Positions 1-11,990 of a stretch of DNA of 64,000 nucleotides are shown here, one piece after another (position 1 is the stretch's first letter; each line of letters starts with the position of its first letter). Below the pieces are notes generated by a model. That model ran no database searches, had not been told where the DNA came from, and saw nothing but the letters and a program-made list of their open reading frames with translations. A program made the position numbers and the translations under genes. Source of the stretch: Deinococcus arboris (lineage in GTDB: Bacteria; Deinococcota; Deinococci; Deinococcales; Deinococcaceae); assembly GCF_009755355.1 (NCBI RefSeq), contig NZ_WQLB01000024.1, forward strand, positions 1 to 64,000, read 5' to 3'.

Positions 1-68
1 ATCTGCGATCAGAAGGCGAGCTGCGGCCTGATGAAGTTGATCGGTCCTCCTCTCAGTCAAGCCACCCG

Positions 69-1352
69 TCAGTCTCCGGCCCTGGCCAGAGCAGGCCGCT
101 CCGGCCGCCCAATGCCCTGCGTCAGCGCCGCTGCGGCCAGGGACAGCAGAGCCGCCACGATGAACGCCACGCCATAAGACCCCAGGGCGTCGCGCGCCAC
201 ACCGCCGAGCCACGCGGCCAGCGCCGCGCCGACCATGTGGGCGCAGAAGACCCACCCGTACACCGTGCCGACATTCCCCCGCCCAAACTTGTCGGCTACT
301 AGCGCGGTGGTCGGCGGCACGGTGGCGATGTAATCCAGGCCGAACAGCACGGCGAAGGCCACCAGCCCTGCGCCCGGCGGAATGAACAGCAGCAGGGCCA
401 GGCTGACGCCACGGAAGGCGTAGTAGGCGCCCAGCAGCAGGCGGGGGTCGTAGCGGTCGGTCAGCCAGCCACTGGCAATCGTGCCTGCAAAGTTAAAGGC
501 GCCCATCAGCGCCAGCATCCCGGCTGCGTACCCAGCGGTCAGGCCCGCTTCTGTGCAGTACGCAATAAAGTGCATGCCAATCAGGCCGTTTGAGGTGGCC
601 CCACAGACAAAAAAGGTGAGCGCCAGCAGCCAGAACTGTCCCGAACGCACGGCCCGCCGCATTACCCTAGGGTCGGGCCGGACGCTGGGCGCCTGCTCGC
701 CGGGTTTCAGCCCCAGAGGCTGCTCGCCGACTTCGGTGGGCTGGTCACGCAGCAGCGCGGCGGCTGGAATCAGGGTCGCCAGCGCCAGGCCTCCGATGAT
801 GACGGCACTCTGGCGCCATCCCAGGGCCCCGGCTATGGCGGTCAGGAGCGGCAGAAACAGGAGCTGGCCCGCCGACCCTGCGGCGCCGAACAGCCCCATC
901 ACCAGGCCGCGCCCGGTCACGAACCAGCGGTTGGCGATGGTGGCCCCCAGCACGCTGCCCACGATGCCGGTGCCCAGCCCGCTCAGGACGCCCCAGACCA
1001 GATGAAGCTGCCAGGCGGTGTGAATCAGGGCGCTGGCGCCGAAGCTGGCGGCGATCAGCAGAAGGCCCGCTGCTGTTACGCGGCGGGGACCAAACCGGTC
1101 CATCAGGGCGCCACTCAGGGGCCCACCCAGGCCAAACATAATGAGGCCCAGAGACGCGGCGAAAGACAGCACCGTGCGGTTCAGGCCCAGGTCGCTCTGC
1201 ATGGGCAGCAAAAAGACTCCCGGCGCCGAGCGCGCCCCGGCCGAGAGCAGCAGCACCAGGGCCGCCACGGCAACGACAATCCAGCCGTAAAACAGCCCAG
1301 GACGGGACGTGGAGGGCCTCTGCTCTGACGGCGGGAGATCCAGCGGCGACAT
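69..1352 (-). CDS. MFS transporter
   Basis: A 427-residue major facilitator superfamily permease with about 12 hydrophobic segments starting at residue ~22. The cytoplasmic loop after helix 2 reads GALMDRFGPRR, the usual MFS loop 2-3 signature, and a related GWLTDRYDPR motif follows helix 8, as expected for the duplicated six-helix halves. The family moves small solutes by proton coupling; the substrate here cannot be told. The start is supported by a TACCGT box on the same strand at 1359-1364, six nt before the ATG, so the mRNA is probably leaderless. It is divergent from the AraC-type regulator at 1426, with only about 70 bp between starts, so that regulator is its likely controller (inference). 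Confidence 0.88.
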   Translation of the reverse strand: MSPLDLPPSEQRPSTSRPGLFYGWIVVAVAALVLLLSAGARSAPGVFLLPMQSDLGLNRTVLSFAASLGLIMFGLGGPLSGALMDRFGPRRVTAAGLLLIAASFGASALIHTAWQLHLVWGVLSGLGTGIVGSVLGATIANRWFVTGRGLVMGLFGAAGSAGQLLFLPLLTAIAGALGWRQSAVIIGGLALATLIPAAALLRDQPTEVGEQPLGLKPGEQAPSVRPDPRVMRRAVRSGQFWLLALTFFVCGATSNGLIGMHFIAYCTEAGLTAGYAAGMLALMGAFNFAGTIASGWLTDRYDPRLLLGAYYAFRGVSLALLLFIPPGAGLVAFAVLFGLDYIATVPPTTALVADKFGRGNVGTVYGWVFCAHMVGAALAAWLGGVARDALGSYGVAFIVAALLSLAAAALTQGIGRPERPALARAGD

Positions 1353-1425
1353 GACGCTACGGTAGCGGCTCTCTTTGAGGCCTGTCTTGCAAAAAATTGC
1401 TGGTCTGGCTGCCTATGCTGACGCG

Positions 1426-2334
1426 GTGAGCGCAGACCTGACGCCACGCCGGGCGCCCCTGAAGCGGGATGAAGCGCAGCTGTGGCGCGTGCCCGCACTG
1501 GGCGGCCTGGACGTGTTACAGGCCCGGTTCGTCAAACAGGCCTTTGCGCGGCACACGCACGAGGAATTCACCGTCGGGGTCGTGCATGAGGGCGCGGCGG
1601 AGTTCTGGAATCGCGGCGCCGAGCGCGTGGCGCCACCAGGCAGTGTCATGCTGATTAATGCCGACGAGGTCACCACTGGGCATTCCTGGGCAGAAGGCGG
1701 GTACCTGCATCTGGTGCTCTATCCCAGCGCTGAGCAACTGCGCTGGGTGGCCGAACAGGTCACTGGGCGGTCGGTAAACACGCCATTCTTTCCGCAGAGT
1801 GTGGCGGCCGCGCCAGCCGTGGCGGCGCGACTGACCAGGGCGCATCAGGTGCTGATCCATCCGGCGGCGTCGCAGCTGGCCCGTGAAACGGCGCTGCAGG
1901 ACGCCCTGGCGCAGCTGGTCACGGACCTGGGAGAGGCGCGGCTGTCGCCGGGGCGCGTGGGCCAGGAGCGGGCCGCTGTGCGGGACGTGCAGGCCTATCT
2001 GGAGGCGCACGCCAGCGAGGAGGTATCTCTGGAAGATGTGGCGCGCGTGTCGGGCCTCAGCCCCTTTCACCTCTCGCGGGTCTTTCGGCAGGAGGTCGGC
2101 CTGCCGCCTCACGCCTATCAGGTGCAGGTGCGCATCCGGCAGGCCAGGGCCTGGCTGAACGCGGGCTGGAGTCTGGCCGAAGTCGCGCTGGCGACGGGCT
2201 TCAGTGACCAGAGTGCATTTTCAAACCAGTTCAAGCGGCATGTGGGCGTGACACCCGGCCAGTTCGTGAAAGGGGCGCCCGGTGCAGGGGAACACTGGTG
2301 GTCAGAGGCTAGGCTGCCACCGCGCAACCCATAG
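1426..2334 (+). CDS. AraC family transcriptional regulator
   Basis: An AraC/XylS-type regulator of about 302 residues. The N-terminal half has a cupin-like sensor region (HTHEEFTVGVVHEG). The C-terminal ~100 residues carry the two helix-turn-helix motifs, LEDVARVSGLSPFHLSRVF and LAEVALATGFSDQSAFSNQF, followed by the family ending GVTPGQF. The reading frame is open from 1375, but I chose the GTG at 1426 because TATGCT (about 1414-1419) sits six nt before it, the leaderless arrangement seen repeatedly in this window. Effector unknown. The divergent MFS transporter next door is the obvious target, with both promoters packed into the short gap. Confidence 0.85.
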   Translation: MSADLTPRRAPLKRDEAQLWRVPALGGLDVLQARFVKQAFARHTHEEFTVGVVHEGAAEFWNRGAERVAPPGSVMLINADEVTTGHSWAEGGYLHLVLYPSAEQLRWVAEQVTGRSVNTPFFPQSVAAAPAVAARLTRAHQVLIHPAASQLARETALQDALAQLVTDLGEARLSPGRVGQERAAVRDVQAYLEAHASEEVSLEDVARVSGLSPFHLSRVFRQEVGLPPHAYQVQVRIRQARAWLNAGWSLAEVALATGFSDQSAFSNQFKRHVGVTPGQFVKGAPGAGEHWWSEARLPPRNP

Positions 2335-2419
2335 GCAGCAGGCGAAGACGCCCTAACCGTGCGAAGGATGAAGTGGGCGGCCCGTCTCTAACCTGCCCCG
2401 AGAGTCTCGACAAGGAAGG

Positions 2420-2451
2420 GGCGCGGGCTTCCTGATGGAATGACCCGCGCC
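2420..2451. terminator. Hairpin between convergent genes
   Basis: GGCGCGGG at 2420-2427 pairs with CCCGCGCC at 2444-2451, and TTCC/GGAA can extend the stem inward. It lies between the ends of the AraC gene and pilT, so it could end transcription from both sides. There is no real U-run, so efficiency is uncertain. Confidence 0.45.
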
Positions 2452-2474
2452 GCCTGCCTCTGCTTTTTGGCGCC

Positions 2475-3725
<1,251 letters not shown>

Positions 3726-3764
3726 GGGGGGGGTACCTCGGAGCAGGGGAGAGGAGGGCGGGGG

Positions 3765-6443
<2,679 letters not shown>

Positions 6444-6572
6444 AGTTCATGTCTCCTTGCGTCACAACTGCCGTGAGGGCGGGGAAAAGGCGGGGAAGGT
6501 TTAAAAGAGCCAGCGCGTAGCCGGAAAGACCCAGCGGCGGGCGAGAGGAAAGATCAGGAAGGGCGCCCATGG

Positions 6573-7097
6573 TCAGGGCCGCCAGTCGTGGCCGTAGCGC
6601 TTGAGCACCGCGCGTTCTAATTTGCGGGCCACGCGGGTGTGGGGCAGGGCATTGACCGCCAGCGGCTGTACCAGGATGGTGTGCATGCCGCACAGGTTGC
6701 CGCCCAGCACGTCGGTAAACAGCTGGTCGCCCACCATGCCCACCTGCGTCGGGGGCAGCCCCAGGCCGCGCAGGGCGTGGCGGTAGGCGCGGGGGTTGGG
6801 CTTGCCCGCCAGCCCCACGCCCTGAAACCCCAGGTGGTCCAGCCAGAACGCGGCCCGCCGGCCCGTGGCGTTGCTGAGCAGATAGAGCCCAATGCCACTC
6901 AGCTTCAGGTCGCGGGCCCACGCCAGCACCTCGGCGGCCTCGCCGCTGGCGTAGCTGCCGTAGGGAACCAGGGTGTTGTCGAGGTCCAGCAGCAGGCCGT
7001 GCAGCTGACGCTCGGCCAGAAATTCAGGCGTGATGTGCGTAACGTGCCCAATCACGTCCCTGGGCCTCAGCAGGCTCTTGGAGCGCAGGCGGGTCAC
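6573..7097 (-). CDS. HAD superfamily phosphatase, YqeG-like
   Basis: A 174-residue haloacid dehalogenase phosphatase of the YqeG (IIIA) type. Motif I is LLLDLDNTLVPYG with the nucleophile DxD, motif II is LLSNAT, and a late motif is GMVGDQLFTDVLGGN. Such enzymes hydrolyse phosphomonoesters; the physiological substrate is unknown. The frame extends to 7136, but the GTG at 7095-7097 overlaps the TGA of pgeF as GTGA, the usual translational coupling, and the protein family begins near there. It is downstream of pgeF in what looks like a two-gene operon. Confidence 0.82.
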   Translation of the reverse strand: MTRLRSKSLLRPRDVIGHVTHITPEFLAERQLHGLLLDLDNTLVPYGSYASGEAAEVLAWARDLKLSGIGLYLLSNATGRRAAFWLDHLGFQGVGLAGKPNPRAYRHALRGLGLPPTQVGMVGDQLFTDVLGGNLCGMHTILVQPLAVNALPHTRVARKLERAVLKRYGHDWRP

Positions 7098-7852
7098 GCG
7101 CTCACCGCCTCGGCCGGGTGGCCGATCACGGCCCACATCCGCCCGGTGCGCCCGGCGTCCCGCCGGTAGGAATAGAAGTCAGGTTCGGTCGAGCAGCGGC
7201 CACTGAGCCACAGGTGCTCTGGGTGCAGGCCTGCCTCCAGCAGCACGGCCTGGTTGGCCGCCGCCAGATTCAGGTGAGGGTGTTCGCCGTGCCGCACCAA
7301 CGCCGCACTCAGTCCCGCCGCGTCAAACTGCTGCGCCACGCCCTCGCCCACCGGGTAGGCTGCGGCGCAGATGCCGGGGCCCACCGCCGCGCGGATGCGT
7401 TCGGGCCGGGCGCCCAGCCGGGTCATGGCCTGCACGGTCTGGGCCGCCACGCGCCCCAGCGTGCCTTTCCAGCCGGCGTGGGCGGCGCCCAGCACCCCGG
7501 CCTCCGGGTCTTCGAGCAGCAGCGGGTAGCAGTCGGCGGTGCCGATGGCCAGCAGGACACCGGGGCGGTCGGTGGTCAGGGCGTCGCCAGTCCAGTGACC
7601 TCCCTGCGGCGCATACACCACGTCGGTGCCGTGTACCTGGGTCAGGCGGGCCACCTGCGCGGCGTCAAAGCCCAGCGCCGCGCACAGGCGGGCGCGGTTT
7701 TCGGCCACGTGGGCCGGGTCGTCCTCCCGGTCATCCAGGTTCAGGCCCGCGTAGGGACCGCGTGACACGCCCCCAGCACGCGAACTGAAAGCGTGCGGCG
7801 CAGTGAGGTGCGGCGCGTGAAGAAGCATCAGGTCATCAGTATTCCTGGTCAT
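7094..7852 (-). CDS. pgeF: Peptidoglycan editing factor PgeF (YfiH / laccase-domain family)
   Basis: A 252-residue multicopper-polyphenol-oxidase-like (DUF152) protein. The zinc ligand set is seen as LTQVHGTDVV (His), GTADCYPLLL (Cys) and GAAHAGWKG (His). Characterised relatives act on purine nucleosides, and YfiH removes wrongly incorporated L-Ser from peptidoglycan precursors. The N-terminus (TAPHAFSSRAGGVS) matches the family start. The stop overlaps the GTG of the HAD gene by four bases. It is divergent from fabI, about 120 bp apart. Confidence 0.88.
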   Translation of the reverse strand: MTRNTDDLMLLHAPHLTAPHAFSSRAGGVSRGPYAGLNLDDREDDPAHVAENRARLCAALGFDAAQVARLTQVHGTDVVYAPQGGHWTGDALTTDRPGVLLAIGTADCYPLLLEDPEAGVLGAAHAGWKGTLGRVAAQTVQAMTRLGARPERIRAAVGPGICAAAYPVGEGVAQQFDAAGLSAALVRHGEHPHLNLAAANQAVLLEAGLHPEHLWLSGRCSTEPDFYSYRRDAGRTGRMWAVIGHPAEAVSA

Positions 7853-7972
7853 GTCTCACCAGATTCTGACGGGGGGGGTAGGGGGGGTGTTCATGTTCCG
7901 GCGCCGGCAGCTGCGGGGCCTTCTTGCACCGGCTTCAGCGTGCCCGTCGCCGGCCCTGGTACAGTCCCCCGC

Positions 7973-8761
7973 ATGACGGTGCAGATTGACCTGACAAACA
8001 AAACGGCCCTGGTGATGGGGGTGGCCAACGCCCGCAGCCTGGGGTGGGCCATCGCGCAGGAGCTGCTCTCGGCCGGGTGCCGGGTGGGCTTTTCCTACCA
8101 GGGCGAGCGCCTGAAAAGCGAACTGGACAAACTGCTGGCCGGCCGCGAAGGCGTCTGGAGCCAGCAGGCCGACGCCACTGTGGACGACGACCTGAGCGCC
8201 CTGTTCGCCCGCGTCAAAGATGAATTCGGGCACCTGGATTATCTGGTGCATTCCATCGCCTTTGCGCCGCGTAGCGCGATGGACGGCCGGTTCGTCGAGA
8301 CCACGCCAGACGACTGGAACACCGCCCTGAATGTCAGCGCCTACACCCTGGTCTCGGCCACCCGCCACGCCGAGCCGCTGCTGCGCCCCGGCGGCAGTAT
8401 CGTCAGCCTGACCTACCATGCCTCTCAGCAGGTCGTGCCCAAGTACAACGTCATGGGTGTGGCCAAGGCAGCGCTGGAAGCCGCCACCCGCTACCTGGCC
8501 AGCGAACTGGGGGCAGCCGGCGTACGCGTAAACACCATCAGCGCGGGCCCCATGCGGACCATCGCGGCGCGTTCCATTCCGGGCTTCGGCACCATGTATG
8601 AAAAGGCCGCCGCCAGCGCGCCCCTGGGCCGCAACGCCACCCCAGAAGAGGTGGGCAAGTTAGCCCTGTTTCTGCTGTCCGACCTGGGCAGTGGCGTGAC
8701 GGGGCAGACGGTGTACGTGGACGCTGGCGCCAGCATCATGAGCATGAAGGTGGAGTCCTGA
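7973..8761 (+). CDS. fabI: Enoyl-[acyl-carrier-protein] reductase (NADH) FabI
   Basis: A 262-residue short-chain dehydrogenase of the FabI type that catalyses the last reduction in each fatty-acid elongation cycle. It has the FabI nucleotide-binding form (GVANARSLGWAIA, not the classic TGxxxGxG), SIAFAP, the catalytic Tyr/Lys pair in YNVMGVAKAALE, and GPMRTIAARSIPGF, a FabI substrate-loop motif. The frame is open from 7793, but the ATG at 7973 starts the conserved domain and has TACAGT at 7960-7965, seven nt upstream, so it is probably leaderless. Confidence 0.95.
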   Translation: MTVQIDLTNKTALVMGVANARSLGWAIAQELLSAGCRVGFSYQGERLKSELDKLLAGREGVWSQQADATVDDDLSALFARVKDEFGHLDYLVHSIAFAPRSAMDGRFVETTPDDWNTALNVSAYTLVSATRHAEPLLRPGGSIVSLTYHASQQVVPKYNVMGVAKAALEAATRYLASELGAAGVRVNTISAGPMRTIAARSIPGFGTMYEKAAASAPLGRNATPEEVGKLALFLLSDLGSGVTGQTVYVDAGASIMSMKVES

Positions 8762-8885
8762 GGGCAGTTTTTGCTCCGCGTTCGTCCGGGATTTCATGAG
8801 CCGGCGGTGTTGATGAGGCAGGGTCTGCGCCCTCCCCTCAACTGCGGCCCCTTCGAGTAGAGCGTCTGCATATCCTTGAACGAGG

Positions 8886-9239
8886 ATGTCCAGCCGTGCT
8901 CTTCACCGCGCTTTATGGACCGCCGTCCCTCTTGTTGGCCTAGCGCTCCTGATAACAATTCTGCTGCTCAGCACCCCTGACCAGCGGCCACCGCGCGAGG
9001 TATTTGAAGCCCTCTGCGAGCGCAGCATCCGCAGCTCACCTGAGGTCGTGAAGGGCCAGACGGTCCGGGCGGTTACCTTGACCTACAACGCCAGGGGCGG
9101 TCAAACGCCTGAACGGGCAGACTTCGCTGGCTTCAGCGTTGCATTTCTTCAGGGCAGGACGGTCACGTCTGGGTTTTGCCGGCTCAATGGCACCGGCACC
9201 GATGTGGTCCTCAGTGAGCTGAGCAGTGTTCGCTTCTGA
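8886..9239 (+). CDS. Hypothetical membrane-anchored protein
   Basis: 117 residues. One N-terminal transmembrane segment (about residues 12-30, AVPLVGLALLITILLL) is followed by a soluble domain of about 85 residues with three Cys (one in FEALCERS, one in GFCRL). No family recognised. TATCCT precedes the ATG by nine nt and GAGG lies just before it. It sits between fabI and the isochorismatase-fold gene without overlap. Membrane anchoring with the domain outside is inferred from topology only. Confidence 0.55.
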   Translation: MSSRALHRALWTAVPLVGLALLITILLLSTPDQRPPREVFEALCERSIRSSPEVVKGQTVRAVTLTYNARGGQTPERADFAGFSVAFLQGRTVTSGFCRLNGTGTDVVLSELSSVRF

Positions 9240-9309
9240 CCGCTTGTTTTTGCTCGTTTCTGGGCAGGAATGCGGTGCGACCCCCACAGAAACCCCTATG
9301 CTGCCGGGC

Positions 9310-9726
9310 ATGAGCCTCACGCCCAACGCCCTGCTGCTGCTGAACGCGCAGCGGCACGACCTGGATGACCGACCCGACGAACGTCAGCTGGCCCGCGACT
9401 GGGCCCACCTGGTGGATGAGGCCCGCGCCCAGGGCTGGCTGATTGCCTATGTGCAGTGGGACGGGCCAGAAGAGGAAGGCACCTGGGCCACCTTCTCGAA
9501 AGCCTGGACCCTGCACCCGGACTTCCGCGCCGAGCAGGGTGACGTGCTGGTGCGCGCCTCTTTGCCCGACGCCTTTACCGGCTCTGACCTCGGGGCGCAG
9601 CTGCACGCCCGCGCAGTGCAGACGCTGCATCTGCTGGCCCTGCCCGGCACCCTCGAGCAGACGGCCACAGCGGCCAGTGCTGCCGAGCAGGGCTTTACCG
9701 TCCTGACCTTGGAGTTAAGCGCATGA
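9310..9726 (+). CDS. Isochorismatase-fold protein with degenerate active site
   Basis: 138 residues with the outline of the isochorismatase-like cysteine hydrolase family. Beta strand 1 is ALLLLNAQRHDL where the family has DxQxDF, the middle strand ends VLVRASLPDAFTGSDL where a catalytic Lys is usual, and the C-terminal segment is PGTLEQTATAASAAEQGF where the family has a catalytic Cys. All three catalytic residues thus appear replaced (Asp to Asn, Lys to Arg, Cys to Gln), so hydrolase activity is unlikely. TATGCT at 9297-9302 lies seven nt before the ATG. The stop overlaps the M42 peptidase start as ATGA, so the two are translationally coupled and may work together. Confidence 0.7.
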   Translation: MSLTPNALLLLNAQRHDLDDRPDERQLARDWAHLVDEARAQGWLIAYVQWDGPEEEGTWATFSKAWTLHPDFRAEQGDVLVRASLPDAFTGSDLGAQLHARAVQTLHLLALPGTLEQTATAASAAEQGFTVLTLELSA

Positions 9727-10763
9727 CAATGAACATGGACTACACCCTGGACGTGCTGGTGCGGCTGCTGGACACCCCCAGCCCCACCGGCTTTACCGAG
9801 CGCGCCGTGGCGCTGCTGGACACCGAGCTGCGCGCCCTGGGCGTCACGCCCACGCGCACCCGTAAGGGCGCCCTGACCTGGGAGGTGCCGGGCACGGCTG
9901 GCGGGCACGTCACCTTCAGCGGCCATGTGGACACCCTGGGTGCGATGATCAAGGAGATCAAGCCCTCGGGCCGCCTGCGGCTGTGGGGTCTGGGTGGCTA
10001 CGACTGGGCCACCGTGGAAGGCGAGGACGTGCGCGTGCATACCCAGGCGGGCCGCGAACTGACCGGCACGGTGGTCAATGTGCGCCAGAGCACCCATGTG
10101 CACGGCGCGGCCCTGCGCGACCTCAAACGGGAAGCGGCGGTCATGGAAGTGCGGCTGGACGAGCAGGTCTTCAGTGCCGCCGATGTGCTCGCCCTGGGCG
10201 CTGCCGTCGGCGACTTCGTGAGCTTCGATGCCCGGCCCCGCGTGACCCCCGCCGGCTACGTCAAGGCGCGGCACCTGGACAACAAGGCGGCAGTGGCGGT
10301 GTTTCTGGCGGTCACCCGCGACCTGCTGGCCCGGCCAGCGCCGATCACAGCGGCCTTTCATATCACCACCTATGAGGAGGTGGGGCACGGCGCGGCCACC
10401 GGCATCCCGCCTCACACCGATGAGCTGATTGCGGTGGATATGGCGGCGGTGGGCGACGGCCAGACCAGCAGTGAACACCACGTCACCCTGTGTGTGGCGG
10501 ACGGCGGCGGCCCTTACGACCACGCGCTGGGCAACCGTCTGCGGGCGGCAGCCACTGGGGCCGGCCTGGAGCTGCGCGTAGACATTTACCCCTACTACGC
10601 CTCGGACGGCACGGCGGCTTGGCGCGCGGGTGGCGACTACCCAGTGGCCCTGATCGGCCCAGGCGTGGACGCCAGCCACGCCTACGAACGGACCCACACG
10701 GACGCGCTTCAGGCCACTGGCGCACTGATGTTGGCCCACCTGCACGCGACTCGCCTGGCCTGA
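9723..10763 (+). CDS. M42 family metallopeptidase
   Basis: A 346-residue di-metal aminopeptidase of the M42 (glutamyl aminopeptidase/TET) type. Metal and catalytic motifs in order: SGHVDTLG, ARHLDNKAA (bridging Asp), TTYEEVGHG (catalytic Glu plus metal Glu), an Asp in AVDMAA, and a C-terminal His in ASHAYERTH. These enzymes form cytosolic dodecamers that trim peptides. The start overlaps the preceding isochorismatase-fold gene by four bases. No signal peptide. Confidence 0.9.
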   Translation: MTMNMDYTLDVLVRLLDTPSPTGFTERAVALLDTELRALGVTPTRTRKGALTWEVPGTAGGHVTFSGHVDTLGAMIKEIKPSGRLRLWGLGGYDWATVEGEDVRVHTQAGRELTGTVVNVRQSTHVHGAALRDLKREAAVMEVRLDEQVFSAADVLALGAAVGDFVSFDARPRVTPAGYVKARHLDNKAAVAVFLAVTRDLLARPAPITAAFHITTYEEVGHGAATGIPPHTDELIAVDMAAVGDGQTSSEHHVTLCVADGGGPYDHALGNRLRAAATGAGLELRVDIYPYYASDGTAAWRAGGDYPVALIGPGVDASHAYERTHTDALQATGALMLAHLHATRLA

Positions 10764-10834
10764 AAACGTTTGCCAGTCCCCGCTCTTTCCCAGGGGTGGT
10801 ATACAAGGCGGCTTTGTCCCTGTAGGCTGGACGA

Positions 10835-11563
10835 GTGCTGTCGTTACAGAAAGCGGCGAACATCCTGGGGGCCTTCAGTGCCGAGCAGCCAGAGTGGGGC
10901 GTGCGCGCCCTGGCGGCTCACCTGAACGTCCCCCGCGCCACCGCACACGCCTACCTGGCTGGCCTCACCGAGGCGGGCTTCCTGCGCCGCACCCCGGCTG
11001 GCAAGTACCGCCTGTCCTGGCACCTGGCCGAGATGGGCGCGCAGTTGACGGCCGCCCTGCCCTGGTTTCCCGAGGCCCGCGCCCTGATTACCCGCCTGGC
11101 GCTGGAGGTGCGCTCGGTGGCCTTTCTGTGCATTCTGGAAGGTGAGGAAGTGGTGGCCGCCATCCGTGAGCGTCACCCCGACGCCGATATCGACCTGCCT
11201 CTGGACGTCTATCTGCCTGCCACAGCGACAGCCAGCGGCAAGATTCTGTACGCCCACGCCGATCTCACGCCGCGCGCCTTTTCGGCCTGCACACCCAGTT
11301 CGATTACCTCGATGGATGAGTGGCGCACCGAAGTGGCCAAGGTGCGCCGCCTGGGCTACGCCTATTCCATCGAGGAATGGGTGCCGGGCCAGTGCACCCT
11401 GGGCGTGCCGTACCACGCCCTGACCCATCCCGATGCCCTGCCCGGCGACAGCGTGGTGGCCGCTATCGGCGTGCAGATGAGCGCCCAGCGGTATCTGCGC
11501 GAGGAGCGCCACATCCGCGAGCGCGTCCTGCAGATCGTGCGTGAAGCCGAGCATCTGGCCTGA
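10835..11563 (+). CDS. IclR family transcriptional regulator
   Basis: 242 residues. N-terminal winged helix (LQKAANILGAFS ... WGVRALAAHLNVPRATAHAYLAGL) and a C-terminal IclR effector domain with TATASGKILYAH and a late segment VAAIGVQMS. IclR proteins are dimeric repressors or activators responding to small carboxylates and similar ligands; the ligand is unknown here. The GTG at 10835 has TAGGCT at 10823-10828, six nt upstream, supporting a leaderless start. No transporter or catabolic operon lies adjacent, so the target is not evident. Confidence 0.87.
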   Translation: MLSLQKAANILGAFSAEQPEWGVRALAAHLNVPRATAHAYLAGLTEAGFLRRTPAGKYRLSWHLAEMGAQLTAALPWFPEARALITRLALEVRSVAFLCILEGEEVVAAIRERHPDADIDLPLDVYLPATATASGKILYAHADLTPRAFSACTPSSITSMDEWRTEVAKVRRLGYAYSIEEWVPGQCTLGVPYHALTHPDALPGDSVVAAIGVQMSAQRYLREERHIRERVLQIVREAEHLA

Positions 11564-11990
11564 AAGGGCTAGGGAGCGCATTTGCTTGGCTGGGTTTGGC
11601 AGAACAACTGAATATGAGAACCCATCACTCAGCGTTGTAGCTCTCATTAGCCAGACTCTGATTGAGTCGTTTGAAAGAACGGTGGTGTGACTGGAGCGAG
11701 CAGGAATAAGGCTGCGTGCCGGCCTGCTCACGGTATAGACGGAAGCTGCGTCAAAGCATTCTTACAAAGTTGTGAAGTCATGCCGGTTGAGATGGTTGGT
11801 GACGCTCTTTCACTGGCCAGTTGACGCAGAACTGCTGTCGGGGGAAGGGAGAGGCAGTGAAGAGACGTACTCCACTGCCTCTGCCCAAGCAGCACCCATG
11901 AGGGCAACAGCCGTGCATGAACACATGGCCTCTGATGCAAGCAGCGGAATGGCACCCCGCGTCAGCTCGCCGCGTTTGCCCCTTCCTTTC
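11564..11990. other. Intergenic region without a recognised gene
   Basis: About 430 bases between the convergent IclR regulator and the dynamin-like gene. It is less GC-rich than the neighbours. Short open frames exist on both strands, but none has a start signal, a recognisable protein pattern or a biased third position that I can support. It could be a decayed insertion, but I see no terminal repeats. Confidence 0.4.

Noticed and set aside
8491..8745. Small minus-strand frame within fabI
   Set aside because: Reverse-strand shadow of FabI C-terminus.
11564..11990. Decayed transposase remnant
   Set aside because: Translations in all frames gave no convincing transposase motif, and no terminal inverted or direct repeats were found.
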